Shown: positions 52,638 through 61,127 of the stretch, one piece after another
Position numbering within the stretch: position 1 is the stretch's first letter
Layout: every line of letters starts with the position of its first letter
NCBI GenBank assembly: GCA_934229625.1
Contig: CAKQDU010000008.1
Span: forward strand, 1 to 64,000
Direction of reading: 5' to 3'
Length of the DNA: 64,000 bases
Source of the DNA: an uncultured Alphaproteobacteria bacterium
GTDB lineage: Bacteria; Pseudomonadota; Alphaproteobacteria; RF32; CAG-239
The notes under the pieces: model-generated
Databases searched by the model: none
The model's input: the letters and a program-made list of their open reading frames with translations, nothing else
What the model was told of the DNA's origin: nothing
Position numbers and translations under genes: made by a program

Positions 52638-52997
52638 TTAACTATTAATAGCTAAACGTCCAAGATACAAAATAAAACCACCTATACAAACAACGACAAA
52701 GCCAACACACAAAGGAACAATAATATCCCAAACATTCTGAGAATGCACATGGCTAAGACGAGAATTTTCAATCTCCACCACGTCGCCTTTTTTGTAAGCC
52801 GGATAGTTTTCACTGTCTTGACAAGCCTCAACAGAAAATGTTTTAGGCTCGGTCACGCCTTCAAACTTAAAAGTCATGTCAGTTGAAGTAGCTGTCACAT
52901 CTTCGACGGTATAAACTTCACCATCTTGATGCGAAATATCTCCTGAACACGATGCAAATCCTACAATGATTAACATCACGATAATAATCTTTCTCAT
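52638..52997 (-). CDS. Lipoprotein with C-terminal membrane helix
   Basis: A 119-residue protein with a lipoprotein signal (MRKIIIVMLIIVGFASC, Cys at about 17), a soluble beta-type middle (YTVEDVTATSTDMTFKFEG, YKKGDVVEIENSRLS) and one C-terminal membrane helix (IIVPLCVGFVVVCIGGFILYLG). It was inserted between, or spared by, the duplicated blocks on both sides. Family not recognised. Start at 52997 is the ATG; a TTG 9 nt upstream is less likely. Confidence 0.55.
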   Translation of the reverse strand: MRKIIIVMLIIVGFASCSGDISHQDGEVYTVEDVTATSTDMTFKFEGVTEPKTFSVEACQDSENYPAYKKGDVVEIENSRLSHVHSQNVWDIIVPLCVGFVVVCIGGFILYLGRLAINS

Positions 52998-53038
52998 AAG
53001 CGACAATTTAATTGAATAGAATAATAAATTTTAAAAAT

Positions 53039-53066
53039 ATATTATCTGTTTTATATTTTTTGTCAA
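53039..53066 (-). promoter_or_regulatory. Sigma70 promoter of the 52638 gene
   Basis: On the minus strand TTGACA, 16 nt, TAATAT, about 40 nt before the start codon. Confidence 0.7.
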
Positions 53067-53094
53067 TACTTTTATTTTAGCGTCAACCTCAAAA

Positions 53095-53131
53095 AAATCC
53101 CGTTATCTAATTATAACGAGATTTTTTTTTA
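53095..53131 (-). terminator. Intrinsic terminator (copy 2 of the duplicated unit)
   Basis: Same hairpin and flanks as 52142-52178, at the end of the intact alpha-CTD-like gene. Confidence 0.8.
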
Positions 53132-53147
53132 GTTTTTAGTCAGTTGG

Positions 53148-53564
53148 TTAATCTTTGAGTTTATAATCAATTTTTCTTAAACATTCTTCCAAAATAGAAA
53201 TTGACTTAGCTCCGATTTGCGGCCTGACATAAACATTGCTTTTATTAGAGGCCAATAACTCCCCAACTGTAGAAAAATCCTTAGACAACGCATTCAACAT
53301 TCGTGTTTTCAATTTGTTGTCGCCATCATGATATTTCAACAGCTCAGAAATACTCATATCCTTTAGCTTAATATCTTGTCCGACTTTTTCTAAATCAGAT
53401 AAAGATGTTTTACCTTTGACGCCTGATTGTTCTCTAACTTCAGCAAGATAATTGTCAAACGAAGCTTTAAAATCATCGCTGATAATTTCATAATAATCTT
53501 TAACAAAAGCTCTAAGCAATTTAGCATCGCCATTTGCTAAAAGTAATTGTTCAAACTCTGTCAT
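53148..53564 (-). CDS. Small protein with RNAP alpha-CTD-like domain
   Basis: A 138-residue protein. The C-terminal half (RMLNALSKDFSTVGELLASN..., PQIGAKSISILEECLRKI) follows the helix-hairpin-helix plan of the RNA polymerase alpha C-terminal domain (compare R.aNcL...yIGDLv...L.K.pnlGkKSl.EIk..L). The N-terminal half is helical and unfamiliar. It could bind DNA or RNAP regulators, or be only a fold relative. It has a strong promoter at 53604-53632. An almost identical truncated copy lies at 52196. Confidence 0.65.
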   Translation of the reverse strand: MTEFEQLLLANGDAKLLRAFVKDYYEIISDDFKASFDNYLAEVREQSGVKGKTSLSDLEKVGQDIKLKDMSISELLKYHDGDNKLKTRMLNALSKDFSTVGELLASNKSNVYVRPQIGAKSISILEECLRKIDYKLKD

Positions 53565-53571
53565 AAGAATA

Positions 53572-53692
53572 AAATTTAGTTAATAATAATGTCTACTGTT
53601 TAATTTATAGACAAATTACCGCGCATTGTCAAACAAAAAAGCCTGATGTTACAAAACATCAGACTTTATTGTCAGCTAGAAATCTTCAATAC
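53572..53692. repeat. Duplicated terminator-promoter module (copy 1)
   Basis: About 120 bp, over 95 percent alike by eye to 54770-54891. On the minus strand it starts with the last codons of the helical protein gene (ending RIEDF), then a terminator (CTGATGT...ACATCAG, T6), then a consensus promoter and a short leader into the next gene. Confidence 0.8.
53604..53632 (-). promoter_or_regulatory. Consensus sigma70 promoter (copy 1)
   Basis: On the minus strand TTGACA, exactly 17 nt, TATAAA. It drives the RNAP alpha-CTD-like gene. Confidence 0.85.
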
Positions 53693-54761
53693 GATGAAGC
53701 ATACTCTCAAAAAAGGCTATTTCTACCACATTACTGTGAGCTTTGCAAAAATTCAAAGCATCATAATAGCATTTTTTCCGCGCCTTTTTTACATCTACCG
53801 CCAAATACAGACGCACACAGATTGCCTCCATCGTATCTGTCAATTTATGTCCCGTATAGTTCTCAATATACCTAAAAATACCGGCTGTATTTTCTCCCTC
53901 AATGATATCCTTAACAATGTACGAAATTGTTGTAATACCGACAAAAAACGCAGCCAAACGTGTCAGTTCTGCCAAAAACACTTCAGTTTTCAGCTGCGGA
54001 TAAGCCTTGCAAACTTCTGGCATTTCCGTACCGACTGTACTGAATGCCATTAAAAAGCGCAGCAAATCCACACTATCTGTTTTAATAAGCTGCTGAATAA
54101 TTTCCGGTGCCGGATAGTTTTTGAACGTAAATTTACTAAGCAGCCACTTGCTGACTTTTTTATTTTGAAGTTCCAAAATATCCAACTGCAAATCAACATC
54201 AGGCAACAGCTTTTGAGCTACCACATTATCTGGTAAATAATGCATAGCTCTTTCCAGCGCCCAAAGTTTTTCCTTAGCCGGATTTTCAGCATTTTTAGCC
54301 TGTTTCAGCAACAAACGCAAAAGCCGAATACTACTGAACCTACCGACATAATACGACAGTTTACGGCATTTAGATTCCAGCGGCTCGCCGTAATCATCAC
54401 GCTTGCACTCACCATAACCGGAACTCATAGCCACCAACTTTTGTTCAGCTTCAGCACTAAGCGCATGGTCCATCATATAGGTGTATTCGCTGTCCAAAAT
54501 GAGCTGTTCCAATTCAGCACCGTACGGAATTTCTTGGCGTGAATGAATAGCAACTCCAAGCAGTTTGACCGGATTTAAGTTAATATAATTCAACATTTTT
54601 TCATCCGGCATGTGTGAGAATTGCTCTACCAACAGCTGCTCTGCCTGCTGAGCATCTTTTGCTTTGCACACATGGGTCACAAGTTTCAAAATTTGCTCAG
54701 GGATAAGTTTACCTTGTTCAGCATCATCCCACGAAAACTCAGAATAATCAAAATTTGCCAT
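53676..54761 (-). CDS. Large helical protein of unknown function
   Basis: A 361-residue all-helical soluble protein beginning MANFDYSEF. Leu-rich helical segments of about 35-40 residues (IRLLRLLLKQAKNAENP, LQLDILELQNKKVSKWLL, VDLLRFLMAFSTVG) suggest a repeat solenoid of the ankyrin or HEAT kind, but I cannot name it. The gene at 54875-55737 is a shorter, frameshifted relative with the same N- and C-terminal signatures. It has a consensus promoter at 54802-54830 and a terminator in the duplicated module. Confidence 0.55.
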   Translation of the reverse strand: MANFDYSEFSWDDAEQGKLIPEQILKLVTHVCKAKDAQQAEQLLVEQFSHMPDEKMLNYINLNPVKLLGVAIHSRQEIPYGAELEQLILDSEYTYMMDHALSAEAEQKLVAMSSGYGECKRDDYGEPLESKCRKLSYYVGRFSSIRLLRLLLKQAKNAENPAKEKLWALERAMHYLPDNVVAQKLLPDVDLQLDILELQNKKVSKWLLSKFTFKNYPAPEIIQQLIKTDSVDLLRFLMAFSTVGTEMPEVCKAYPQLKTEVFLAELTRLAAFFVGITTISYIVKDIIEGENTAGIFRYIENYTGHKLTDTMEAICVRLYLAVDVKKARKKCYYDALNFCKAHSNVVEIAFFESMLHRIEDF

Positions 54762-54769
54762 AATATATA

Positions 54770-54891
54770 AAATTTAGTTAATAATAATGTCTACTGTTTA
54801 ATTTATAGACAAATTACCGCGCATTGTCAAACAAAAAAAGCCTGATGTTACAAAACATCAGACTTTATTGTCAGTTAGAAATCTTCAATAT
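54770..54891. repeat. Duplicated terminator-promoter module (copy 2)
   Basis: Direct repeat of 53572-53692. It holds the end of the frameshifted relative, a terminator, and a promoter. Confidence 0.8.
54802..54830 (-). promoter_or_regulatory. Consensus sigma70 promoter (copy 2)
   Basis: On the minus strand TTGACA, 17 nt, TATAAA. It drives the gene at 53676-54761. Confidence 0.85.
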
Positions 54892-55737
54892 TACGCAGAA
54901 TATCTCTGAAAAATGCAATCTCTGGTATTTTTTTCCAGACATCGCAAAGTTTTTTAGCGTGATATAAGCACTCTTGGCGAACCTGTTCGTTATCCCCCTC
55001 AAGATACAGCTTCACATGAATTCCCTCCATTGTGTCAGACCACGGCGCATGCCGGCTATCTTCAATATGCTTTATAAATTCAGAAATCCTGAGAGCGTGA
55101 TATTTTTTTCGTCATCAAGACCTATCATTCTGGTCTTCTCATTGTCTAAAAGCATAAATGGACCAATCTTTACAAGATGAGTAAGACGAGCCAATTCAGC
55201 TAAATACACCTCCAGTTTAAGCTGAGGCAAAGCTTGACAAACCTCCTTGATTTTTGTACCTGCAATACTATGTGAAAGCAAATAGCGCAAAGGTTTAATC
55301 ATCTTCAGCTGAACAAATTTTTCAATAACCTGTTCTTGCGGATATTTCAGATAGTCAAAATGACGAAGCAGCCTCATGGCAACTCTTTCATTCTGAAGGT
55401 TCAAAATGTCCAACTGCAAATCACAATCATCAAGAAGTTTGTTTGAATCATCGTCAAACATAAATTCTAAAGCCACATCCAAACCCCAAAGATTTTCATG
55501 CGACGGGTCTGGCAGCTGCTTGGCTTTTTCTACCAACAATCGGATTACATCGACGTTGCTTTTACGTTGAAGATAACCATACAGACGTCTAACTTTTTTA
55601 TCAAGAATAGTAAAATATTCATCTCTTTCAATGTTTCCATACCCTGGACACACGTCGAGAACAAGTTTGAACTGTTCTTTATCAAACTTAGAATTATCAC
55701 TATTCTTCAAAAACTCAAAATAATCAAAATTTGCCAT
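54875..55737 (-). pseudogene. Frameshifted relative of the 53676 gene
   Basis: The 5' part (55737 back to 55072, 221 residues, MANFDYFEF...) is open and aligns with the 53676 protein, with an internal gap of about 100 residues. At a run of seven A (minus strand; T7 at 55103-55109) the frame shifts. Past it another frame continues the homology (...ISEFIKHIEDS..., SDTMEGIHVKLYLE..., NIEDF, stop). One more A would join the two parts. Either a recent pseudogene or a slippage-controlled gene. Confidence 0.75.
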
Positions 55738-55904
55738 AATATATAATATAAAGTTAATAATTAAGTTAACACTTTATAATGTAGACAAATTTTACAAAAA
55801 GTCAACAAAAAAACGATATTTAAAAAGTGGCGAAAAATAAAAACATAAATGCTTGGGGCTGATTTTTTAAGAAAAAAAGACGCATAACCAATATAAATGA
55901 ATTA

Positions 55905-56606
55905 TTATTTTTCATAAGAATGACAACAAGCTTTCAGAATTGGCAAATATTTTTCATCTATGGCAAAATTTTCAGGATACGGATGTTGCAGCAAATCGTG
56001 AATATCCGGATTTATCGCTACTTCTTGCGGAATAAAGTGCCGACAAAAAGCACACATCGCCGCCGCCAAATTTTCGGTATTATAACCGATTTTCCGCAAT
56101 AAAATCTCCGGATTGTTTTCTTCTACTTTTTCTGCGTCATTCAAATCATACCACAATCCGATACCATTTTCGGCCAATTTCTGCCACGGGAAAGCCGCTC
56201 CAGGGTCTGGCTTGCGTGTCGGAGCGATATCCGAGTGTCCAACCACGTTTTTTGCCGGAATATGATGACGTTCAATAATCCTCTGACACAGTTCAATCAA
56301 ACTTTGTATCTGCCGTTCGCTATACGGCTCTTGCCCCATTGACATAGTGCTGATTTCTATACCGATGGAATTATGGTTCAGATTATCAAACTCACGCCAT
56401 GAGCTTATGCCGGCATGCCAAGCGCGTTTTTCTTCCGGCACCAGCTGTGTCACATCGCCGTTCAACCCCACCACATAATGCGCGCTGAGTTCTTCTTTTT
56501 CCAGCACGGCAATCATATCTTTGGTGTCATGCGCGCTGCAATGCAAAACCAAAGCGCTGATTTTTGCAGGACGTTCGTTAAAATACGGCAACATATGAGT
56601 TCTCAT
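55905..56606 (-). CDS. N-acetylmuramoyl-L-alanine amidase (AmiD/AmpD type)
   Basis: A 233-residue amidase_2 enzyme that cuts the bond between MurNAc and the stem peptide. LVLHCSAHDTKDMI (first zinc His), LSAHYVVGLNGDVTQLVPEEKRAWHAG, NSIGIEIST and VVGHSDIAPTRKPDPG (second His and Asp) are the expected motifs. The C-terminal 70 residues are a peptidoglycan-binding-like helical domain. No signal peptide seen, so it may act in the cytoplasm on recycled anhydro-muropeptides. Start at 56606 follows GAGGAAAAA. Confidence 0.9.
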   Translation of the reverse strand: MRTHMLPYFNERPAKISALVLHCSAHDTKDMIAVLEKEELSAHYVVGLNGDVTQLVPEEKRAWHAGISSWREFDNLNHNSIGIEISTMSMGQEPYSERQIQSLIELCQRIIERHHIPAKNVVGHSDIAPTRKPDPGAAFPWQKLAENGIGLWYDLNDAEKVEENNPEILLRKIGYNTENLAAAMCAFCRHFIPQEVAINPDIHDLLQHPYPENFAIDEKYLPILKACCHSYEK

Positions 56607-56614
56607 TTTTTCCT

Positions 56615-57376
56615 CTATAAACAAATAAACGAATATTGGGTCGGATAGTCTTTTGGTTGGCTGATTAGTCCCAGATGTGTGTTGCGGCGATAGCTGAAAT
56701 AGCCGTTTTGCGCCGGATATGTATCTATATGCGAATTAACGACATTGTCAATCCCCAAATTATGCAACTTATCTTCCAAGTAGCCGCTTAAATCAAAATA
56801 AAAATGCTCGCTGTCTTTTCCGGCGGCAAAATATTTTTCATTAGCGGAATTTTCTTTGAGCAGCGTTGCCCGCATATCATTCTGCACTTCAAACGAAGCT
56901 TGCTGCATACAAGGTCCAATCGCGGCGGCAATATTTTTTAGCTCGGCGCCTTTACGCAGCATTAAAGCCACGGTGTTTTCCACCACTCCGCGATAAGCTC
57001 CGCGCCAACCGGCGTGCGCCGCGCCGATAACCCCGTGTTTGTAATCGGCAAGCAGCACCGGCGCGCAGTCGGCAGTTTTTATACCAAGCAAAATATTGGG
57101 ATTAGTCGTCACCGCACCATCGGCGATAATCGTAAACTGCTGCGGTAGGTTTGCTTCTACCACCGTATTGGAAACGCCCTGATTCAGCGTAAACATATCT
57201 TCATAATTTTTATGAAAATACGCGGTGATAATCTCAAAATTCTGCCGCACCGCAACTTTTGAATCTTGGCTGTTGTAGTTGGTGTTAAGCGAGGCGTATT
57301 TCCCCTGCGACACACCGCCTTTGGCGCCAAAAAAGCAATGCTTTGCGGCAATCAAGTTAGAAGCCTGCCAACTCAT
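56615..57376 (-). CDS. pgeF: Polyphenol oxidase / purine nucleoside phosphorylase-like (YfiH family)
   Basis: A 253-residue multicopper oxidase-like protein of the DUF152/YfiH/PgeF family. FGAKGGVSQGKYASLN, the VTTNPNILLGIKTADCAPVLL zinc site and AAHAGWRGAYRGVVENTV with GPCMQQASFEV are diagnostic. PgeF proteins remove mis-made L-Ser from peptidoglycan precursors or act as purine phosphorylases; both are reported in the family. It lies between deoB and the amidase, all overlapping by a few nt, so it is one operon. Confidence 0.9.
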   Translation of the reverse strand: MSWQASNLIAAKHCFFGAKGGVSQGKYASLNTNYNSQDSKVAVRQNFEIITAYFHKNYEDMFTLNQGVSNTVVEANLPQQFTIIADGAVTTNPNILLGIKTADCAPVLLADYKHGVIGAAHAGWRGAYRGVVENTVALMLRKGAELKNIAAAIGPCMQQASFEVQNDMRATLLKENSANEKYFAAGKDSEHFYFDLSGYLEDKLHNLGIDNVVNSHIDTYPAQNGYFSYRRNTHLGLISQPKDYPTQYSFICL

Positions 57377-58569
57377 AAAAAGCTTTCTCCGTATTTCATC
57401 GGTTCAAGTCCGTAAAAAGCGCAGATTGTCTGGGCAATATCAGCATAAGTTTGACGCTGTCCAATGTTTTGCGTCTGTACTTTTTTGCCAAACATTATAA
57501 CCGGCACTTGTTCGCGCGTGTGGTCGGTTCCGGCATAGGTCGGGTCGCAGCCGTGGTCGGCGGTAATAAAGACAATGTCATCATCGCCTAAAAGCGGCAG
57601 CAGTTCCGGCAGACGAGAGTCAAAATATTCCAGTCCGCGCGCATAGCCGGCAACATCGCGGCGATGTCCATAGACCATGTCAAAATCAACAAAATTAGTG
57701 AAAACAACTGCGTCTTTCGGCGCTTTTTTCACTTGTTCCAGCGTCACATTCCAAAGTTCTTCCAAACCGCTGGCTTTATAGGCCTGAGTAATCCCCGAAC
57801 CAGCGTATATATCGCGGATTTTGCCCACCGAAACAACCTCGTGTCCGGCATTTGCCGCTTTGTTTAAAACCGTAACTTCCGGCGGAGTAACCGAATAGTC
57901 GTGACGATTTTTGGTGCGGGTAAATTCGCCTTTATGCTCGCCCACAAATGGACGGGCGATAATGCGGGCGATATTATAAGGTTTTGCCGCTTCAAAAGCG
58001 ACTTCGCAAAGTTTATACAGGCGTTCCAAACCAAAATGCTCTTCATGGCAAGCAATTTGCAGCACGCTGTCGGCGGAGGTGTAAAAAATCGGCTTGCCGG
58101 TTTTCAGGTGTTCTTCGCCCAATTCTTCTATAATAGCGGTGCCGGACGCGGCAATATTACCTAAAATCCCGTCAATATTGCCTTTGGCGCAAATTTCCGC
58201 CACCAATTCCGGCGGAAAAGAAGGATAATCCGGCTTAAAATACCCCCAGTCAAATAACACTGGAGTACCGGCCATTTCCCAATGTCCGGAAGTTGTGTCC
58301 TTGCCTTTGCTGATTTCTTTGGCATGACCAAATTTATGACCTATTGCAAACGCCGGCTTGTTTTGGCAATGTAAATCCGTTTTATCGCCGCTGGCCTCAA
58401 ATCCGGCTTGCTGTAGACCCAAATAAGCCAAATTCGGCACTTCTAAACGACCTTGTTTTTGAGCAATATGCGCAAACGTATTGGCTCCGACATTAGAAAA
58501 AGCGGCCGCGTCAGGCGCTCCGCCAATTCCAAAAGAGTCCATCATCAAGATAATAACTTTACCGCTCAT
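57373..58569 (-). CDS. deoB: Phosphopentomutase
   Basis: A 398-residue alkaline-phosphatase superfamily mutase that interconverts ribose or deoxyribose 1- and 5-phosphates. ILMMDSFGIGGAPDAAAF (metal Asp), GKDTTSGHWEMAG (phosphoacceptor Thr), TNFVDFDMVYGHRRD and FITADHGCDPTYAGTDHTRE (metal sites) are intact. Start at 58569 follows GAGGAGATATAAA. It leads the deoB - pgeF - amidase operon. Confidence 0.97.
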   Translation of the reverse strand: MSGKVIILMMDSFGIGGAPDAAAFSNVGANTFAHIAQKQGRLEVPNLAYLGLQQAGFEASGDKTDLHCQNKPAFAIGHKFGHAKEISKGKDTTSGHWEMAGTPVLFDWGYFKPDYPSFPPELVAEICAKGNIDGILGNIAASGTAIIEELGEEHLKTGKPIFYTSADSVLQIACHEEHFGLERLYKLCEVAFEAAKPYNIARIIARPFVGEHKGEFTRTKNRHDYSVTPPEVTVLNKAANAGHEVVSVGKIRDIYAGSGITQAYKASGLEELWNVTLEQVKKAPKDAVVFTNFVDFDMVYGHRRDVAGYARGLEYFDSRLPELLPLLGDDDIVFITADHGCDPTYAGTDHTREQVPVIMFGKKVQTQNIGQRQTYADIAQTICAFYGLEPMKYGESFL

Positions 58570-58638
58570 TTTATATCTCCTCAATATGCTCATCTTTGAG
58601 ATATAATGGCACAGTTTTATAAAATTGCAATAGTGAAT

Positions 58639-58911
58639 TTATTGCAATTGCCGAGGGTAGCGGCAAGCGTTAAATTTTATTTGCGACTGCGGCATAAGCA
58701 TAACATCTTCGGATTTTTCCGATTTTTCTCCGGCGGCGGCAAAAACTTCTTCGGCATACGCCTTTTTGGCGGCATAGAGCAAAAACAGCGGACGCTCTAA
58801 TTTCAGTTTACCCAAAACTTCTTCCAATGCCTCAAAAGTGTCATAAATCGTGCCGGCAAAATAAAGATAGTTTTTCATTTCCGATTTTTTGTTTTGTATT
58901 AAAGTATTCAT
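58639..58911 (-). CDS. Small protein of unknown function
   Basis: A 90-residue protein (FAGTIYDTFEALEEVLGKLKLERPLFLLYAAKKAYAEEVFAAAGE). Predicted helical with no membrane or signal part. GAGGTG lies 7 nt upstream of the start. Family not recognised. It precedes deoB on the same strand. Confidence 0.5.
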   Translation of the reverse strand: MNTLIQNKKSEMKNYLYFAGTIYDTFEALEEVLGKLKLERPLFLLYAAKKAYAEEVFAAAGEKSEKSEDVMLMPQSQIKFNACRYPRQLQ

Positions 58912-59043
58912 TTTATCACCTCGTTCAAAATAATTCCGATAACAAAAATTTAAGAATAGTTAAAAAAATTTTAAATATAAAACATCGTCCAGCTTGACAA
59001 GGTTTATCCCATAAAATAAAGGAGTCTCATGATTTATATTTTT

Positions 59044-59232
59044 TTACATGCTTAAATATTCCGGATGTTTTTCATGATGAATTTGCAATGCTTTTTGCGG
59101 AATTACATAAATATTGTCTGCCCAATCATCGACAATTTTACTGATTATATGATTATTGTCAAAACCTTCATGCAAATGTGCAGCCGATGACAAATCATAA
59201 ATAATAACGTTGGCAAAGGTATGTGTTTTCAT
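59044..59232 (-). CDS. Small protein of unknown function
   Basis: A 62-residue protein (MKTHTFANVIIYDLSSAAHLHEG...). A very strong AAGGAGG site 7 nt upstream supports it as a gene. No family recognised. Confidence 0.5.
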   Translation of the reverse strand: MKTHTFANVIIYDLSSAAHLHEGFDNNHIISKIVDDWADNIYVIPQKALQIHHEKHPEYLSM

Positions 59233-59359
59233 GGTTTCCTCCTTTTGCTGAATTTATATAAAAAAATATAATGATGATTATGTTTTATGAAACCACGCTC
59301 ACAACAAAAGTCTATGTAAAAATTAGGACAGGTATTTAAATATGTCCGCATAATGCAAA

Positions 59360-59388
59360 AAGACCTCTCTGTCTGAGAAGTCTTTTTT
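59360..59388 (-). terminator. Intrinsic terminator after the tRNA
   Basis: On the minus strand AAGACTTCTC and GAGAGGTCTT pair, then five T. Confidence 0.75.
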
Positions 59389-59398
59389 TTAGTTTTGA

Positions 59399-59485
59399 TG
59401 GTGCTCTGAAGAGGACTTGAACCTCCACGGGAGACCTCCCACATGCACCTGAAGCATGCGCGTCTACCAATTCCGCCACCAGAGC
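59399..59485 (-). tRNA. tRNA-Leu (anticodon CAG)
   Basis: An 87-nt type II tRNA with encoded CCA. The acceptor stem GCTCTGG pairs with TCAGAGC (one G-U). The D arm has GGTAGAC, the anticodon arm is CATGC-TTCAGGT-GCATG giving anticodon CAG, then a long variable arm (GGGAGGTCTCCC type) and the T arm GGTTCAAGTCC. The open frame that overlaps it on the same strand is not a gene. Confidence 0.95.
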
Positions 59486-59582
59486 ATCTTGACAGCAAAA
59501 CATATAGACGCATTTTTTGACCCTGTCAAGAATTTTTTACACATATTCTGCTTAGTATGAAAATTATGCAGCAAAACTTAAA

Positions 59583-60929
59583 TTAGTAATGGTCAGCCCA
59601 CATGTCATCAAGTTTCTTTTGCAATGCAGCATCTTTACGTCTTTCTGCTTCTTCACGTCTCTTTTCTTTTGCTCTTGCTAATATTTCTTTTTCAGTATAC
59701 AAACCCAATCCTTCTGATTCCAACCATTTTTTATATTTCTCACGGTTTTTAATACTCTTATATTTATCACTTGCTATTTGATTAACTTTTCTTTCAAATT
59801 CCTTTTCAGCTGCTTCTTTTTGGTAGGCCTCCTGAGCTCTCTTTTTTTCTTCTTCTTCATATTGACGACACGCTTTTATGTGTTCTTCTTTATCATACTT
59901 TGCTCTAATCTCAGAATCATTTTCAAAAAGCACCTCATGCATATTTGCTGAATTATCTTTTGCTGTTTCCAAAACAAGTTTTATTGTTTTTTCTTTATCA
60001 CCTAACCTGAAATTTTTAATTGCATTTGACAAATATTCATAAGTTCTTTCAGTTGCAACGTGTTTATCAAATACTTTTATCAAACGATAAATAGTTGCCT
60101 TATTTTTATAATCTGAAAACACAGCTTTTGTAATATCTTCATCCGACAATTTTACCCAACAATGCTTTTCTTTTAACTTCAGCAATGCTGTTGTCATTTT
60201 CATATTTTGTTTGGCAGCAGGAACCAAAGCTGCTAAATTATTGCTTAATCTATATGAATTATTGGATTGTGCCAATAATTTAACAAAATACTCTTTATCT
60301 TCATCTGACAAATCTAATGCTTTAATCAAATTGCCATTATAATTTTTATGAAGTTCAACCATAGATTTTCCTGTTTTTTCAGGCAAACTATCAATAAATT
60401 CTTCATCGGCTTGATGCAAATAAGCAGCTTCTTTCAAATTTTCAACAAGAGAATCATTTGAAATAACATATGGATTATATTCTGGATTACCTAATTTTAA
60501 GCCACTATCATATAGTTTTTGTACATAATCGGCGTCTATAGCCAAAGCTTCCTGTAATTTTTCATATTTTCCGGCAGCTTCTTCTATTGTATAATATTGT
60601 TTTCTTTTTATTTCTTCCTGCTTTTGTTGTTCTTCTTCTTGTTTTTTGATATTTTCTTTCTCTATATCATCTTTCCATTTTTTGGAATTTTCTTTTTCTA
60701 ATTTTAGCTTATAGTTGTTTATTTTATTTCTAATAGCTATACGTTTTTCTCTATCAGTATCCAATTGCTCATCAAAATCCAATACATCCTCGTCGTCATA
60801 CCCTTTGTCAAAGAATTTTTGTTCAGCTTTACGCCCCTCATCATCTGTAATTTTCTTTTCAAATTTAAGATACGCCATTGCTTTATATTCAACATAAGCA
60901 TTTATAAATTCTTCATCAAATTTTCTCAT
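59583..60929 (-). CDS. Large charged coiled-coil protein
   Basis: A 448-residue, Lys/Glu/Tyr-rich soluble protein. Two coiled-coil regions (about 70-120, KEKENSKKWKDDIEKEN; and about 345-440, KKRAQEAYQKEAAEKEFE) flank a helical middle of about 200 residues (LPEKTGKSMVELHKNYNG, LSDEDKEYFVKLLAQSN). No enzyme motif or membrane segment seen. It may be a cytoskeletal, secreted or host-interacting protein; none is shown by the sequence. Confidence 0.6.
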   Translation of the reverse strand: MRKFDEEFINAYVEYKAMAYLKFEKKITDDEGRKAEQKFFDKGYDDEDVLDFDEQLDTDREKRIAIRNKINNYKLKLEKENSKKWKDDIEKENIKKQEEEQQKQEEIKRKQYYTIEEAAGKYEKLQEALAIDADYVQKLYDSGLKLGNPEYNPYVISNDSLVENLKEAAYLHQADEEFIDSLPEKTGKSMVELHKNYNGNLIKALDLSDEDKEYFVKLLAQSNNSYRLSNNLAALVPAAKQNMKMTTALLKLKEKHCWVKLSDEDITKAVFSDYKNKATIYRLIKVFDKHVATERTYEYLSNAIKNFRLGDKEKTIKLVLETAKDNSANMHEVLFENDSEIRAKYDKEEHIKACRQYEEEEKKRAQEAYQKEAAEKEFERKVNQIASDKYKSIKNREKYKKWLESEGLGLYTEKEILARAKEKRREEAERRKDAALQKKLDDMWADHY

Positions 60930-61013
60930 ATTTAGCTCCTGACAAACCGATTTTTATACAATATAGACTTATATTTGCCACATATTCATATTTTTGTCAA
61001 GCAATTTATACAA

Positions 61014-61080
61014 AAAAAACACCGCCATTTGCGCAGATTAGTGCATAAAACAAGCGCATAAAACAGCGGTGATTATTTAA
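61014..61080 (-). terminator. Long hairpin, probable terminator
   Basis: CACCGC...GCGGTG with inner GCGCA-type pairs and T-rich sequence on the minus strand. It lies between uppP and the coiled-coil gene. Confidence 0.65.
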
Positions 61081-61127
61081 TTTAGGAGCTGTTTAGACAG
61101 ATATTTCCGTCAAACTGCTTTATATAA

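Noticed and set aside
59229..59513. Open frame of 94 codons over the tRNA
   Set aside because: It runs through tRNA-Leu on the same strand and has no binding site.
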